From positions 370,591-434,590 of the forward strand of contig NZ_PYWB01000002.1 in the NCBI RefSeq assembly GCF_003056345.1: a stretch of DNA of 64,000 nt. Reading direction: 5' to 3'. The notes under the pieces were generated by a model, which saw nothing but the letters and a program-made list of their open reading frames with translations, did not search any database and had not been told where the DNA came from. Numbering within the stretch: the stretch's first letter is position 1; every line of letters starts with the position of its first letter. The DNA comes from Devosia submarina (GTDB lineage: Bacteria > Pseudomonadota > Alphaproteobacteria > Rhizobiales > Devosiaceae). Shown piece by piece: positions 1 through 7,495 of this stretch. The position numbers and the translations under genes were made by a program.

Positions 1-1
1 A

Positions 2-238
2 GTGCGCCATTTCACGCCGTTCGATTTCCGGGACGAGCTCAATGCCCATCATGGCTCGGCGTTTTCGGTGGAGCCGATCCTGACGCAAAGCGCCTGGTTC
101 CGGCCACATAATCGGGACGACAAGATTTCCAACCTTTATGTGGTGGGAGCTGGCACCCATCCGGGCGCCGGTATTCCCGGGGTTGTGGGCTCGGCCAAGG
201 CGACCGCCGGGATCATGATCGAGGATGCTGGTCGATGA
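2..238 (+). CDS. crtI: Phytoene desaturase CrtI, C-terminal fragment (5' end outside window)
   Basis: Only the last 78 codons are present; the reading frame is open to the window edge, so no start can be assigned. The product would desaturate phytoene to neurosporene or lycopene with FAD as cofactor. The visible tail carries the CrtI C-terminal FAD-site signature NLYVVGAGTHPGAGIPGV, followed by SAKAT. Its TGA overlaps the ATG of crtB by four bases, so the two are probably translationally coupled. The fragment is too short to decide how many desaturation steps the enzyme performs. Confidence 0.93.
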   Translation: MRHFTPFDFRDELNAHHGSAFSVEPILTQSAWFRPHNRDDKISNLYVVGAGTHPGAGIPGVVGSAKATAGIMIEDAGR

Positions 239-1158
239 GCGATGTTGTTGTCCTCAACAGCGAAATGGCCATCGCGCAGGGCTCCAAGAGCTTTGCGGCT
301 GCGGCGCGGCTGTTTGACCGGCGGACACGCGACGATGCTGTGATGCTGTATGCCTGGTGCCGCCATTGCGACGATGTGATCGACGGGCAAACGCTGGGCC
401 ATGCGCAGCAGGCCGATTTCCGCGAAGGACAGCAGCAAAGGCTGGAATTGCTGCAGGCCCAGACTGCGGCGGCGCTGCGGGGCGAGGCAACGACGGACCC
501 TATCTTTGAAGCGTTACGACGAGTGGTACAGCGCCACCAGATTCCCGATCGGCACCCGCAGGAGCTGCTGCAGGGCTTTGCCATGGATGTCCAAAATCGG
601 CACTATGAGACGATCGAGGATACGCTGGAATATTGCTACCATGTTGCGGGCGTGGTGGGCGTGATGATGGCCATGATCATGGGCGCCCGCGATTCCGAAG
701 TGCTGGACCGGGCATCCGATCTTGGCCTGGCGTTTCAGCTGACCAATATTGCGCGCGATGTGGTCGATGATGCACGGGTGGGCCGGGTTTACCTGCCGGC
801 CGCGCTGCTGAAGCGACAGGGGATCGAAACGATCGACCCCGATGATATGGGGCAGCGCCCTGCCCTGCATGCGGCCGCGCTGGATTTGTTGGATCTGGCG
901 GAGCGCTATTACGCATCGGCCTATCAGGGCATGGCGGCCTTGCCGGCCCGGTCGGCCTGGGCGATTGCCGCCGCGCGGCGGGTTTATCGGGCGATTGGCG
1001 CCAAGTTGCGTTCGGGTGGGCCTGCGGCCTGGGAGCAGCGGGTGTCGACCGGCAAGGGGCAAAAGCTGGCCTTTTTGGGTGTGTCGCTCAGCGATGTCGC
1101 CTGGACGCGGCTCGACAAGCGGCAAACACCGCGACAAGGATTGTGGCAGCGGCCCTAA
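235..1158 (+). CDS. crtB: Phytoene synthase CrtB
   Basis: A 307-residue squalene/phytoene synthase family protein that condenses two geranylgeranyl diphosphates into phytoene, the first committed step to carotenoids. The two aspartate-rich motifs are visible: DDVID at residues 46-50 and DVVDD near residue 175, in the context LTNIARDVVDDARVGRVYLP. The length is normal for the family. It follows crtI with an ATGA overlap and ends convergently four bases inside crtZ. The substrate would come from crtE about 3 kb away on the other strand. The assignment to CrtB rather than HpnC/HpnD rests on the crt context as well as the motifs. Confidence 0.95.
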   Translation: MSDVVVLNSEMAIAQGSKSFAAAARLFDRRTRDDAVMLYAWCRHCDDVIDGQTLGHAQQADFREGQQQRLELLQAQTAAALRGEATTDPIFEALRRVVQRHQIPDRHPQELLQGFAMDVQNRHYETIEDTLEYCYHVAGVVGVMMAMIMGARDSEVLDRASDLGLAFQLTNIARDVVDDARVGRVYLPAALLKRQGIETIDPDDMGQRPALHAAALDLLDLAERYYASAYQGMAALPARSAWAIAAARRVYRAIGAKLRSGGPAAWEQRVSTGKGQKLAFLGVSLSDVAWTRLDKRQTPRQGLWQRP

Positions 1159-1682
1159 TGGATGCTGGGGCGCTGCTCGTCGTCTTTGAGCGCCTCGGGA
1201 TCAAACGGGCGCTGGTTGGTGTGCAGCTTCTTGACCAGCTTGTCCACCGGCTCGGCATAAACAAAGCCGAATGACACGCAGCCATCGCGGCCTTGCACGG
1301 CATGATGAAGGCGGTGTGCCTGGTAGACGCGCTTGAGATAGCCCTTGCGCGGGATGTATTTGAATGGCCAGCGCTGGTGCACCAGCCCGTCATGCATAAA
1401 GAAATACAGCACGCCATAAATGGAAATGCCCACGGCAATCCACCAGACCGGCCATAGGTAGGCGCCCAGGATAAAGAGCCCTACCGCGAAGACCGCGAAG
1501 ACCACGGCATAAAGGTCGTTTTCCTCCAGCGCTTCGTCATGGGGTTCGTGATGGGATTTGTGCCAGCCCCAACCCCAGCCATGCATGATATGTTCATGCG
1601 ACCAGGCCGCGAACCATTCCATGAACGCGACAGTGCCCAGCACCAAGAGAGTTGGGATAAGATAATGCAGCAAGGTTTCCAT
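1155..1682 (-). CDS. crtZ: Beta-carotene 3-hydroxylase CrtZ
   Basis: A 175-residue membrane di-iron hydroxylase of the fatty-acid hydroxylase type that adds 3-hydroxyl groups to beta-ionone rings, giving zeaxanthin, or astaxanthin when combined with CrtW. Histidine clusters typical of CrtZ are visible: HEHIMHG...HKSHHEPH in the first third, FMHDGLVHQRWPF in the middle and HRLHHAVQG near the end, separated by hydrophobic segments. It is the last gene of the minus-strand crt operon, six bases after crtW, and overlaps the crtB stop. The ribosome-binding site is weak (GAGAG), consistent with coupling to crtW. Confidence 0.95.
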   Translation of the reverse strand: METLLHYLIPTLLVLGTVAFMEWFAAWSHEHIMHGWGWGWHKSHHEPHDEALEENDLYAVVFAVFAVGLFILGAYLWPVWWIAVGISIYGVLYFFMHDGLVHQRWPFKYIPRKGYLKRVYQAHRLHHAVQGRDGCVSFGFVYAEPVDKLVKKLHTNQRPFDPEALKDDEQRPSIH

Positions 1683-1687
1683 GGCTC

Positions 1688-2455
1688 TCAGGCGGCGTTA
1701 GCGGTGGCGGCGGGTCGGCGGTAGCTGGGCAGTTTCCACCAGGGCACCCAAGGGGCGTCATGGTGTTCGTGATGGTAGCCGAAGTGGAAGCAGGTCAGCA
1801 GCGATATGCCATAGGAAAAGTCATTGCTGCGGGCGCGGTGGCGGTCGGTGAATGGCGTTTCATCGATGCGGTGGGGCCGGTAGGTGCCGAAGTAAAAGAG
1901 CTGCACCGATGACAGAAGGGCGGGCACGGCCCAGAACAGCAGCATGATGGGGAAGCGCTCGCGCAGGATCAGCGTGTAGATCACAACAACAACAAACAGG
2001 ACGGCGAATTCGCGCCAACCGAAATAATGGCGGAAGAATTTGACGTACCAGGGCCAGAAGCTTGAGGGGTGGTCTTCATCGAAATCGGGGTCATCAGCGG
2101 TGCCGGCATTGCGATGATGAGCGTGATGGTTCTCGTAGAGCTTTTCATAGGAAAAGCCGGCATAGATGAACACCGCGAAGCGCCCGATCAGGCGGTTCAA
2201 GGCAGGGAATTGCGGGGCGAGCGAGCCGTGCATGGTGTCGTGGGCGACGATAAAGAGCCCTACGCTCAGCCAGCATTGCAGCGCCACAACAAAGGGTGCC
2301 GCGAGCCAAAGATTGCCTTGCGTCCAGTCGATCAGGAAAATCGCGCTGATGTGCACGGTCAGCCAGGCGCCTATGATCAGGGCGGCGAGAAACAGGCCGA
2401 TTGCAGTATCGCGTGGGCTCACAACGATTTTCGGAGAGGTTTTAACGGGGCTCAC
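1688..2455 (-). CDS. crtW: Beta-carotene 4-ketolase CrtW
   Basis: A 255-residue membrane di-iron ketolase that introduces 4-keto groups into beta-carotene, giving echinenone and canthaxanthin. Histidine motifs HDTMHGS, HHAHH and HFGYHHEHH with the CrtW-type ending DAPWVPWWKLP are present. I chose the GTG at 2455 because the AAGGAG at about 2463-2468 is eight bases ahead of it; a GTG nine bases further upstream overlaps that Shine-Dalgarno. It lies directly behind the ABC permease and ahead of crtZ. With CrtZ the predicted end product is of the astaxanthin type, provided a lycopene cyclase (not seen in this window) exists elsewhere. Confidence 0.94.
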   Translation of the reverse strand: MSPVKTSPKIVVSPRDTAIGLFLAALIIGAWLTVHISAIFLIDWTQGNLWLAAPFVVALQCWLSVGLFIVAHDTMHGSLAPQFPALNRLIGRFAVFIYAGFSYEKLYENHHAHHRNAGTADDPDFDEDHPSSFWPWYVKFFRHYFGWREFAVLFVVVVIYTLILRERFPIMLLFWAVPALLSSVQLFYFGTYRPHRIDETPFTDRHRARSNDFSYGISLLTCFHFGYHHEHHDAPWVPWWKLPSYRRPAATANAA

Positions 2456-2470
2456 CGGAGGCACTCCTTC

Positions 2471-3667
2471 TTACATCCGCAAGCGCTTGCGCGAAACGAT
2501 CAAGGCTAGAGCCGTCGCCGCCAGGGCGCAGGCCCAGAGCCAGCCCAGTTCGGGCAAAAGATCAAGCAGGCCTTCGCCGCGCCAGAGTACGCCATGATAA
2601 GCCTCGATGGCCCAGGCATTGGGCGTATACCAGCCCGCATCCTGCAGCCAGGGCGGCATCATGAACCGGGGCACCATGGACCCGCCAATTGCAGAACACA
2701 CTAGCACCACGAATGTGGAAATTGTTTGTGCCTGTTGCCGGCTGGTGCAAATGGAAGCGACGGCCAGCCCCAGGCCAGAAGCGGTGGCCGCAGCGGCAAG
2801 GCTTGTCAGGAACCAGAGCCATGAATGGCTGAGGACATCCACGCCATAGACGAGCGCGGCCACAAGAAAGATCAGCGCGACCTGGACCATGCCTTGCACG
2901 GTAAGGAAGATCCATTTGCCGATAACCACGACATCGGTGCCGGCCGGACCGATCGCAATGCGGTCGAGGATGCCGGAATGGCGCTCCTCGATCAGGGTGG
3001 CGGCGCTTTGCATGGCCGAGAAAAGAAGGAAAAGGATTGCAACGGCGCCGGCATAATAGGTGACGGTGCCACCCGAGCCCCCTTGCGGGCCGACAAAGCT
3101 GGTTTGGACCAGGGCCGGGGGTTGGTCGGCATTTGCCGCGGCCATTTGCTCCATGGCGGCGGTAAGGCGCGCCGATTGTTCCGGCGTCCAGCCGCCGACA
3201 AGGCTTTCCACGGCTGGAAGGGTGCGCGCAAGGCTGAGATCGGGCAGGTGTTTAGCAAGAACGCGCTGCACCTGGCCGGAAAGAATGGCGCCAGCCATGA
3301 CCTTGCCAGGATCAACAAGAACAGTGATGGGCGGCGTTGTTGTGTCGGCCAGATCACCGGTGACGACGAGACCCACATCGGCTGCGCCCCTGTTGACCGC
3401 CTGGGCAACCGCATCAGCGCTCTCAAGGGTTTCGGGCAGGAAGCGCAAGGAGGGTTCGTCGCGCATGGCCTGCGTCAAGCGTTCCGCTGCGGGGCTATTG
3501 CGCTCGATCCCTAAAACCACGCGCAGTTCCATGGCATCGCCGCCGACGCCGGAAAAGATGGCGGCGAAGATCACGAAGATCACGGGCGGCAGCAGGAATG
3601 CCATGGCCAGCGCGCCACGGTCGCGCAGGAGGCTCAGCGTCATGACGCGCAGCATGGCCGGGATCAT
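2471..3667 (-). CDS. ABC-2 type transporter permease within the crt operon
   Basis: A 398-residue inner-membrane protein with the ABC-2 permease layout: one N-terminal membrane segment (around residues 20-38), a large extracytoplasmic domain (about 45-210), then five or so hydrophobic segments. The segment SAATLIEERHSGILDRI resembles the conserved coupling region of the DrrB/YhhJ/NatB-type exporters. Its ATG overlaps the stop of the ATPase gene by four bases. The pair should form an exporter, but the substrate is not evident. Location between crtE and crtW suggests a hydrophobic or isoprenoid cargo, or simply co-regulation. Confidence 0.85.
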   Translation of the reverse strand: MIPAMLRVMTLSLLRDRGALAMAFLLPPVIFVIFAAIFSGVGGDAMELRVVLGIERNSPAAERLTQAMRDEPSLRFLPETLESADAVAQAVNRGAADVGLVVTGDLADTTTPPITVLVDPGKVMAGAILSGQVQRVLAKHLPDLSLARTLPAVESLVGGWTPEQSARLTAAMEQMAAANADQPPALVQTSFVGPQGGSGGTVTYYAGAVAILFLLFSAMQSAATLIEERHSGILDRIAIGPAGTDVVVIGKWIFLTVQGMVQVALIFLVAALVYGVDVLSHSWLWFLTSLAAAATASGLGLAVASICTSRQQAQTISTFVVLVCSAIGGSMVPRFMMPPWLQDAGWYTPNAWAIEAYHGVLWRGEGLLDLLPELGWLWACALAATALALIVSRKRLRM

Positions 3668-4620
3668 GCAGCGGGCTCCATGACGGACTGGTTCGCCTTG
3701 CCGGAGAGGCGCACGAAGAGGCTGTCGAGGCCTGGTTCCCGGAAGCGGATTTCGCGGACGGCCATGCCGGCCCGGTCCAGCGCAGCGCCGAGTTCGGCCG
3801 CAGAGTTCTGCGAAGCATTACCCAGCATGATCCAGGTGAGATTGGCATTGGACGGGGTGAATCCTGATTTCAGGAGCGTATTGGCCTGTGGTTCGGTAGG
3901 CGGCTGGCGCAACTCGAGAATGATTTCCTTCTGGGTGCCGAATGCCGTCTCGATCAGTTGGCGCGGTTCGCCCTGTGGGGCGACGGTGCCGGAGCGCAGG
4001 AAGCCAACGCTGGAGCAAAGGGTTTCGGCCTGGTCCAGATCATGTGTGGTCAGGAGCACGCCCATGCCGGCATGGCTGAGCTGGAGGATCACGTCATGCA
4101 GGGCATTGCGGGCATCCACGTCCACCCCGACGGTGGGTTCATCAAGGATCAAGAGGGCCGGTCGATGAAGGATCGCGGCTGCAATATTGGCACGCCGCTT
4201 CCAGCCGCCGGAAAGAATGTCGACGCGGCTATGGAGGTGATTGCCCAGGTTTGCGGCTTTGGTGGCCCAGCCCATAGCCGTGCGGGTGGCATCGCGGGAC
4301 AGGCCGGACAGGCGGCCCAGAACCTCAAGGTTTTCGCCGATGGTAAGGTGGGGATAAAGCGCGATTTCCTGCGGCACCAGGCCAATGCGGCGCAGGCTTT
4401 TGCGGCTGACGGGCTGGCCGGCAATGCTGATCGTGCCGCCTAAAGGGCGTACCCGGCCGCAAATGGAGCGGATCAGCGTGGTTTTCCCAGCGCCATTGGG
4501 GCCCAACAAGCCATAGATTTCGCCGGCGCGGACCCGAAGATCGAGGTTCTTGAGCACCTCGCGGCCGCCATAGCCGACGCGCAGGCCTGAAACAAGCAGG
4601 GCATCGGGTGGTTGGTTCAC
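3664..4620 (-). CDS. ABC transporter ATP-binding protein within the crt operon
   Basis: A 318-residue nucleotide-binding subunit of the CcmA/DrrA/NatA type. Walker A GPNGAGKT lies at residues 40-47, the signature is LSGGW (the last residue of LSGGQ replaced by Trp), Walker B plus D-loop is LLILDEPTVGVD, and the switch histidine is in LLTTHDLDQ. A C-terminal extension of about 90 residues follows the core domain, as is usual in DrrA-like subunits. It begins with GTG overlapping the crtE stop (GTGA) and its stop overlaps the permease start, so crtE, ATPase and permease are translated as a coupled unit. Confidence 0.9.
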   Translation of the reverse strand: MNQPPDALLVSGLRVGYGGREVLKNLDLRVRAGEIYGLLGPNGAGKTTLIRSICGRVRPLGGTISIAGQPVSRKSLRRIGLVPQEIALYPHLTIGENLEVLGRLSGLSRDATRTAMGWATKAANLGNHLHSRVDILSGGWKRRANIAAAILHRPALLILDEPTVGVDVDARNALHDVILQLSHAGMGVLLTTHDLDQAETLCSSVGFLRSGTVAPQGEPRQLIETAFGTQKEIILELRQPPTEPQANTLLKSGFTPSNANLTWIMLGNASQNSAAELGAALDRAGMAVREIRFREPGLDSLFVRLSGKANQSVMEPAA

Positions 4621-5540
4621 TGCGCGGCGGCCTGCCGAAGATCGAACAAACGGGCCATGAGGGCGCGGATCGGTGCGCCGTTGACGCCGCTCGCCAGCAG
4701 CGCCTGATCGGCGCGGGCGAGGTGTTCCTCGCAGGAAAGGCGCGCTCCCTTGGCACCGAACAGGGACACAAGGGTCGCCTTGTCGCCGTCCTTGCCGACG
4801 TCCTTGCCGATCTGGGCTGCGGAAGCGGCACCATCGAGGAGGTCATCGGCCGTCTGGAAGGCGAGACCGAAATGGCGGGCGAACTGACGCACGGCTTCGA
4901 TGCGCTCTTCGTTCATGCCGGCAAGGATCGCGCCCATTTCGGCCGCAGCCACAAACAGGACACCCGTCTTGAGCCAGTTGAGGGTTTCCACCTGCTCGGC
5001 GCCGGCAAGGTCGGCACGGCCATTGATGTCGATCTCCTGGCCGGCGACGAGCCCGTCCCAGCCAACGGCGTCGGACAAGACCTTGGCAAGGCGCGTGCGG
5101 GTCTGATGGGGAATGGTTTCAAGTTCGGCGATGAGCCCGAAAGCGCGGGTCAGCAGGGCAATAGCGCCCAAGATCGCGGTGGCCTGGCCAAAGGCGATGT
5201 GGGTAGTGGGGCGGTCGCGGCGTATTTGCGCATCGTCCATGCAAGGCAGATCATCGAAAATCAGGGAGGCGGTGTGCACCATTTCGACGGCACAGCCGAG
5301 GTCGAGGGCGGTTTGTTTCAGCGCCGGCGAAGGCTGGGCGATCAGCACCAGCAGGACGGGGCGCACGCGCTTGCTGGGGGCAAGCGATGCATGCCGGATT
5401 GCCCCGTGAAGGTTGGGCGGAATGCCGGGTTTGCCATCCAGGAGCGCAGCAAGACGCTGCTCCATCGCGAGACGGATTTCGCTCGGGTCTGCAAGGTCGG
5501 TGCGCTCTGCGCGCTCGAGCACCAGGCCGGTTGAACTCAT
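4617..5540 (-). CDS. crtE: Geranylgeranyl diphosphate synthase CrtE
   Basis: A 307-residue trans-polyprenyl diphosphate synthase that extends farnesyl diphosphate or IPP/DMAPP to the C20 carotenoid precursor. The first aspartate-rich motif is DDLPCMDD and the second is FQTADDLLDG. The frame stays open far upstream, but the ATG at 5540 is preceded by an AGGGGGGAGA ribosome-binding site and upstream residues do not look like protein. It heads the minus-strand operon and is divergent from idi across about 157 bp. By sequence alone a farnesyl diphosphate synthase is possible; the crt context favours CrtE. Confidence 0.9.
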   Translation of the reverse strand: MSSTGLVLERAERTDLADPSEIRLAMEQRLAALLDGKPGIPPNLHGAIRHASLAPSKRVRPVLLVLIAQPSPALKQTALDLGCAVEMVHTASLIFDDLPCMDDAQIRRDRPTTHIAFGQATAILGAIALLTRAFGLIAELETIPHQTRTRLAKVLSDAVGWDGLVAGQEIDINGRADLAGAEQVETLNWLKTGVLFVAAAEMGAILAGMNEERIEAVRQFARHFGLAFQTADDLLDGAASAAQIGKDVGKDGDKATLVSLFGAKGARLSCEEHLARADQALLASGVNGAPIRALMARLFDLRQAAAQ

Positions 5541-5697
5541 GGACGGGTCTCCCCCCTTGCACCCTTTCGGCTGCAGTGAACCAGAAATGGCGCGTAAACG
5601 TAAGCACAGAATAGCTGTCCAGGGCCAGTCGGTGTGTGGCAAGTGTGTGTTAAACTGCTGGCAATAACCGGCCAAGCGTGTTCCGGGGGGATCATCA

Positions 5698-6708
5698 TTG
5701 CTGAGCGACCGCAAGAACCAGCATCTGGACGTGGTGCTCGCCGGGCGCGGCGTATCGGGTGCGCGTACCGGCTTTGACGACATCGTTTTCGAACATGCGG
5801 CTCTCCCCGAGCTCGATATGGACGCAATCGAGCTCTCTACGCACTTCCTGGGCAAACGGATCAACGCGCCGTTTCTGGTGAGTTCCATGACAGGCGGGCC
5901 GCAGCGGGCCGAAGCCATCAACCGTCATCTAGCCGAGGCCTGCCAGGCGCTGCGCCTGCCCCTGGCGATCGGCTCGCAACGCATTGCGATCGAGAATGGG
6001 GATAGTGCGGGGCTGGGGCGCGAGCTGCGGCGGCTGGCGCCCAATGTGCCGATCCTTGCCAATTTCGGAGCGGCGCAGCTCAACCTGGGATTTGGCGTCG
6101 TGGAGGCGGAACGGGCGGTGGAAATGATTGGCGCCGATGCGCTGATTATCCATCTCAATCCCTTGCAGGAAGCCGTGCAGCCGGAGGGGAACCGGGATTG
6201 GCGGGGGCTGCTGGGGCGCATTGAAGCGCTGGCGGGGGCGCTTTCGGTGCCGATCGTGGTCAAGGAAGTGGGCGCCGGGATCAGCGGCGCGGTGGCACGG
6301 CGGCTGGTTGACGCGGGTGTTCAAGTCATTGATGTGGCGGGGGCCGGAGGAACCAGCTGGGCCCGGGTGGAAGCGGAGCGGGCGCATAATTCGACCCAGG
6401 CCGCCATTGCCCGGGGCTTTGTTGATTGGGGCATTCCGACGGCTCGGGCGATCAGCGCGGTGCGCGAGCAATGCCCCGATGCCGTGATCATCGGCTCCGG
6501 GGGGATCCGGGACGGGATTGATGCGGCCAAGGCAATCCGGCTGGGGGCTGACCTGGTGGGCCAGGCGGCGGGGGTTCTCGAGGCCGCCACGCAATCGGCC
6601 GAGGCCGTGGCCGAGCATTTTGCCGTGGCAATCACGCAGCTGCGAATTGCCTGTTTTTGCACGGGCTCGGCGGATTTGCGGGCTCTGCGCGGTGCTAAAT
6701 TGCTTTAG
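5698..6708 (+). CDS. fni: Type 2 isopentenyl-diphosphate delta-isomerase
   Basis: A 336-residue FMN-dependent isomerase that interconverts IPP and DMAPP and so primes the crt pathway. Family hallmarks: N-terminal RKNQHL, SSMTGG (FMN/substrate region), a NFGAAQL segment, and glycine-rich phosphate-binding loops (VAGAGGTSWARVE and IGSGGIRDGIDAAKAI). It starts with TTG at 5698, supported by GGGGGGAT seven bases upstream; the next residues LSDRKNQHLD fit the family N-terminus. It is transcribed away from crtE, so both probably use promoters in 5541-5697. Length is normal for the family. Confidence 0.93.
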   Translation: MLSDRKNQHLDVVLAGRGVSGARTGFDDIVFEHAALPELDMDAIELSTHFLGKRINAPFLVSSMTGGPQRAEAINRHLAEACQALRLPLAIGSQRIAIENGDSAGLGRELRRLAPNVPILANFGAAQLNLGFGVVEAERAVEMIGADALIIHLNPLQEAVQPEGNRDWRGLLGRIEALAGALSVPIVVKEVGAGISGAVARRLVDAGVQVIDVAGAGGTSWARVEAERAHNSTQAAIARGFVDWGIPTARAISAVREQCPDAVIIGSGGIRDGIDAAKAIRLGADLVGQAAGVLEAATQSAEAVAEHFAVAITQLRIACFCTGSADLRALRGAKLL

Positions 6709-6774
6709 GTTACCGCAGGAACGAGCGGATGGGTTGATGATTGACCGGTCCCAATCGATTGAAAAGGACTGACC

Positions 6775-7263
6775 ATGCATAGGCGTTCCCTTATTGGCGG
6801 CTCGGCTGCCGCCCTTGCTCTCCTGCCTGTTGCCGGTGTTGCGTTTGCCCAGAGCGGTGATGTGGACCAGGCCAAGCTGCCCGCGCTGATGGGCGGTGAT
6901 TTCGCCACGGCAACCAGCGAGCTGGCTGTTAGCAAGGCGTCGAGCGACACGGTGAAAATGTTTGCCCAGCTCGAGATCGCCGAACAGGCTGCTGTTGCGC
7001 AGGCCTTTGGCTCAACACCGGGCGCGGCGGGCCTGAGCGAAGAGCATGCTGCCATGCTGGCGCAGTTGCAGGAGCTGGAAGGCGCCGAGTTCGACCAGAT
7101 GTACATCCAGGGCCAGATTACCGGCCATGAGCAGCTGCTGGAAATCCATCAGAAATATGCCGATGACGGTGATGACCCGATGGCGCGCGGCGCCTCCATG
7201 GTTGGCGTTACCGGCATCCAGACGCATCTCGTCATGCTGCGCTCGATCCAGGCTTTCCTTTAA
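6775..7263 (+). CDS. Exported DUF4142-type protein
   Basis: A 162-residue exported protein. The N-terminus MHRRSLIGGSAAALALLP ending AFAQ is a signal peptide with an Arg pair (Tat-like but without the full motif). The mature part is a helical bundle similar to DUF4142: ALMGGDFATATSELAVSKAS near the start, then LEGAEFDQMYIQGQITGHEQ and a segment ending near LRSIQAFL. The DUF4142 call is by recollection of the family pattern. The biochemical function is unknown. An AAAAGGA ribosome-binding site precedes the ATG and a good terminator follows, so it is probably monocistronic. Confidence 0.8.
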   Translation: MHRRSLIGGSAAALALLPVAGVAFAQSGDVDQAKLPALMGGDFATATSELAVSKASSDTVKMFAQLEIAEQAAVAQAFGSTPGAAGLSEEHAAMLAQLQELEGAEFDQMYIQGQITGHEQLLEIHQKYADDGDDPMARGASMVGVTGIQTHLVMLRSIQAFL

Positions 7264-7295
7264 CAAGCCGCCTATGTTCACAAACTCGTGAAGCT

Positions 7296-7324
7296 AAAGC
7301 CCTGCCCCAAAGGTAGGGCTTTTG
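7296..7324 (+). terminator. Rho-independent terminator after the DUF4142 gene
   Basis: AAAGCCCT and AGGGCTTT form an 8-bp stem, extended by CC/GG around a short loop, and the stem runs into a T tract. It closes the DUF4142 transcript and separates it from the arabinose-type cluster that starts about 170 bases later. Confidence 0.85.
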
Positions 7325-7495
7325 CGTCAAGTGCCTTGATTTCGTGCAGGAAACGTCAGCGTTCACGCGGCTGTGACTGTGGTTAATCCAGATTAGCCAT
7401 AGCAGCCATGCGGAACGATGAACATCGGCTGCTGTTATCTCGCCGCAACCGAGCCTCGCAAAGGCCGGGAAAAACACACGCGGCAGAGGTGGAAC

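Noticed and set aside
5541..5697. PpsR/CrtJ operator (TGT-N12-ACA) in the crtE-idi intergenic region
   Set aside because: No correctly spaced TGT-N12-ACA was found; the TGTG runs there do not form the palindrome.
4617..5921. Longer 434-residue form of CrtE
   Set aside because: The additional 127 N-terminal residues overlap idi and look non-protein; a strong ribosome-binding site supports the internal ATG at 5540.
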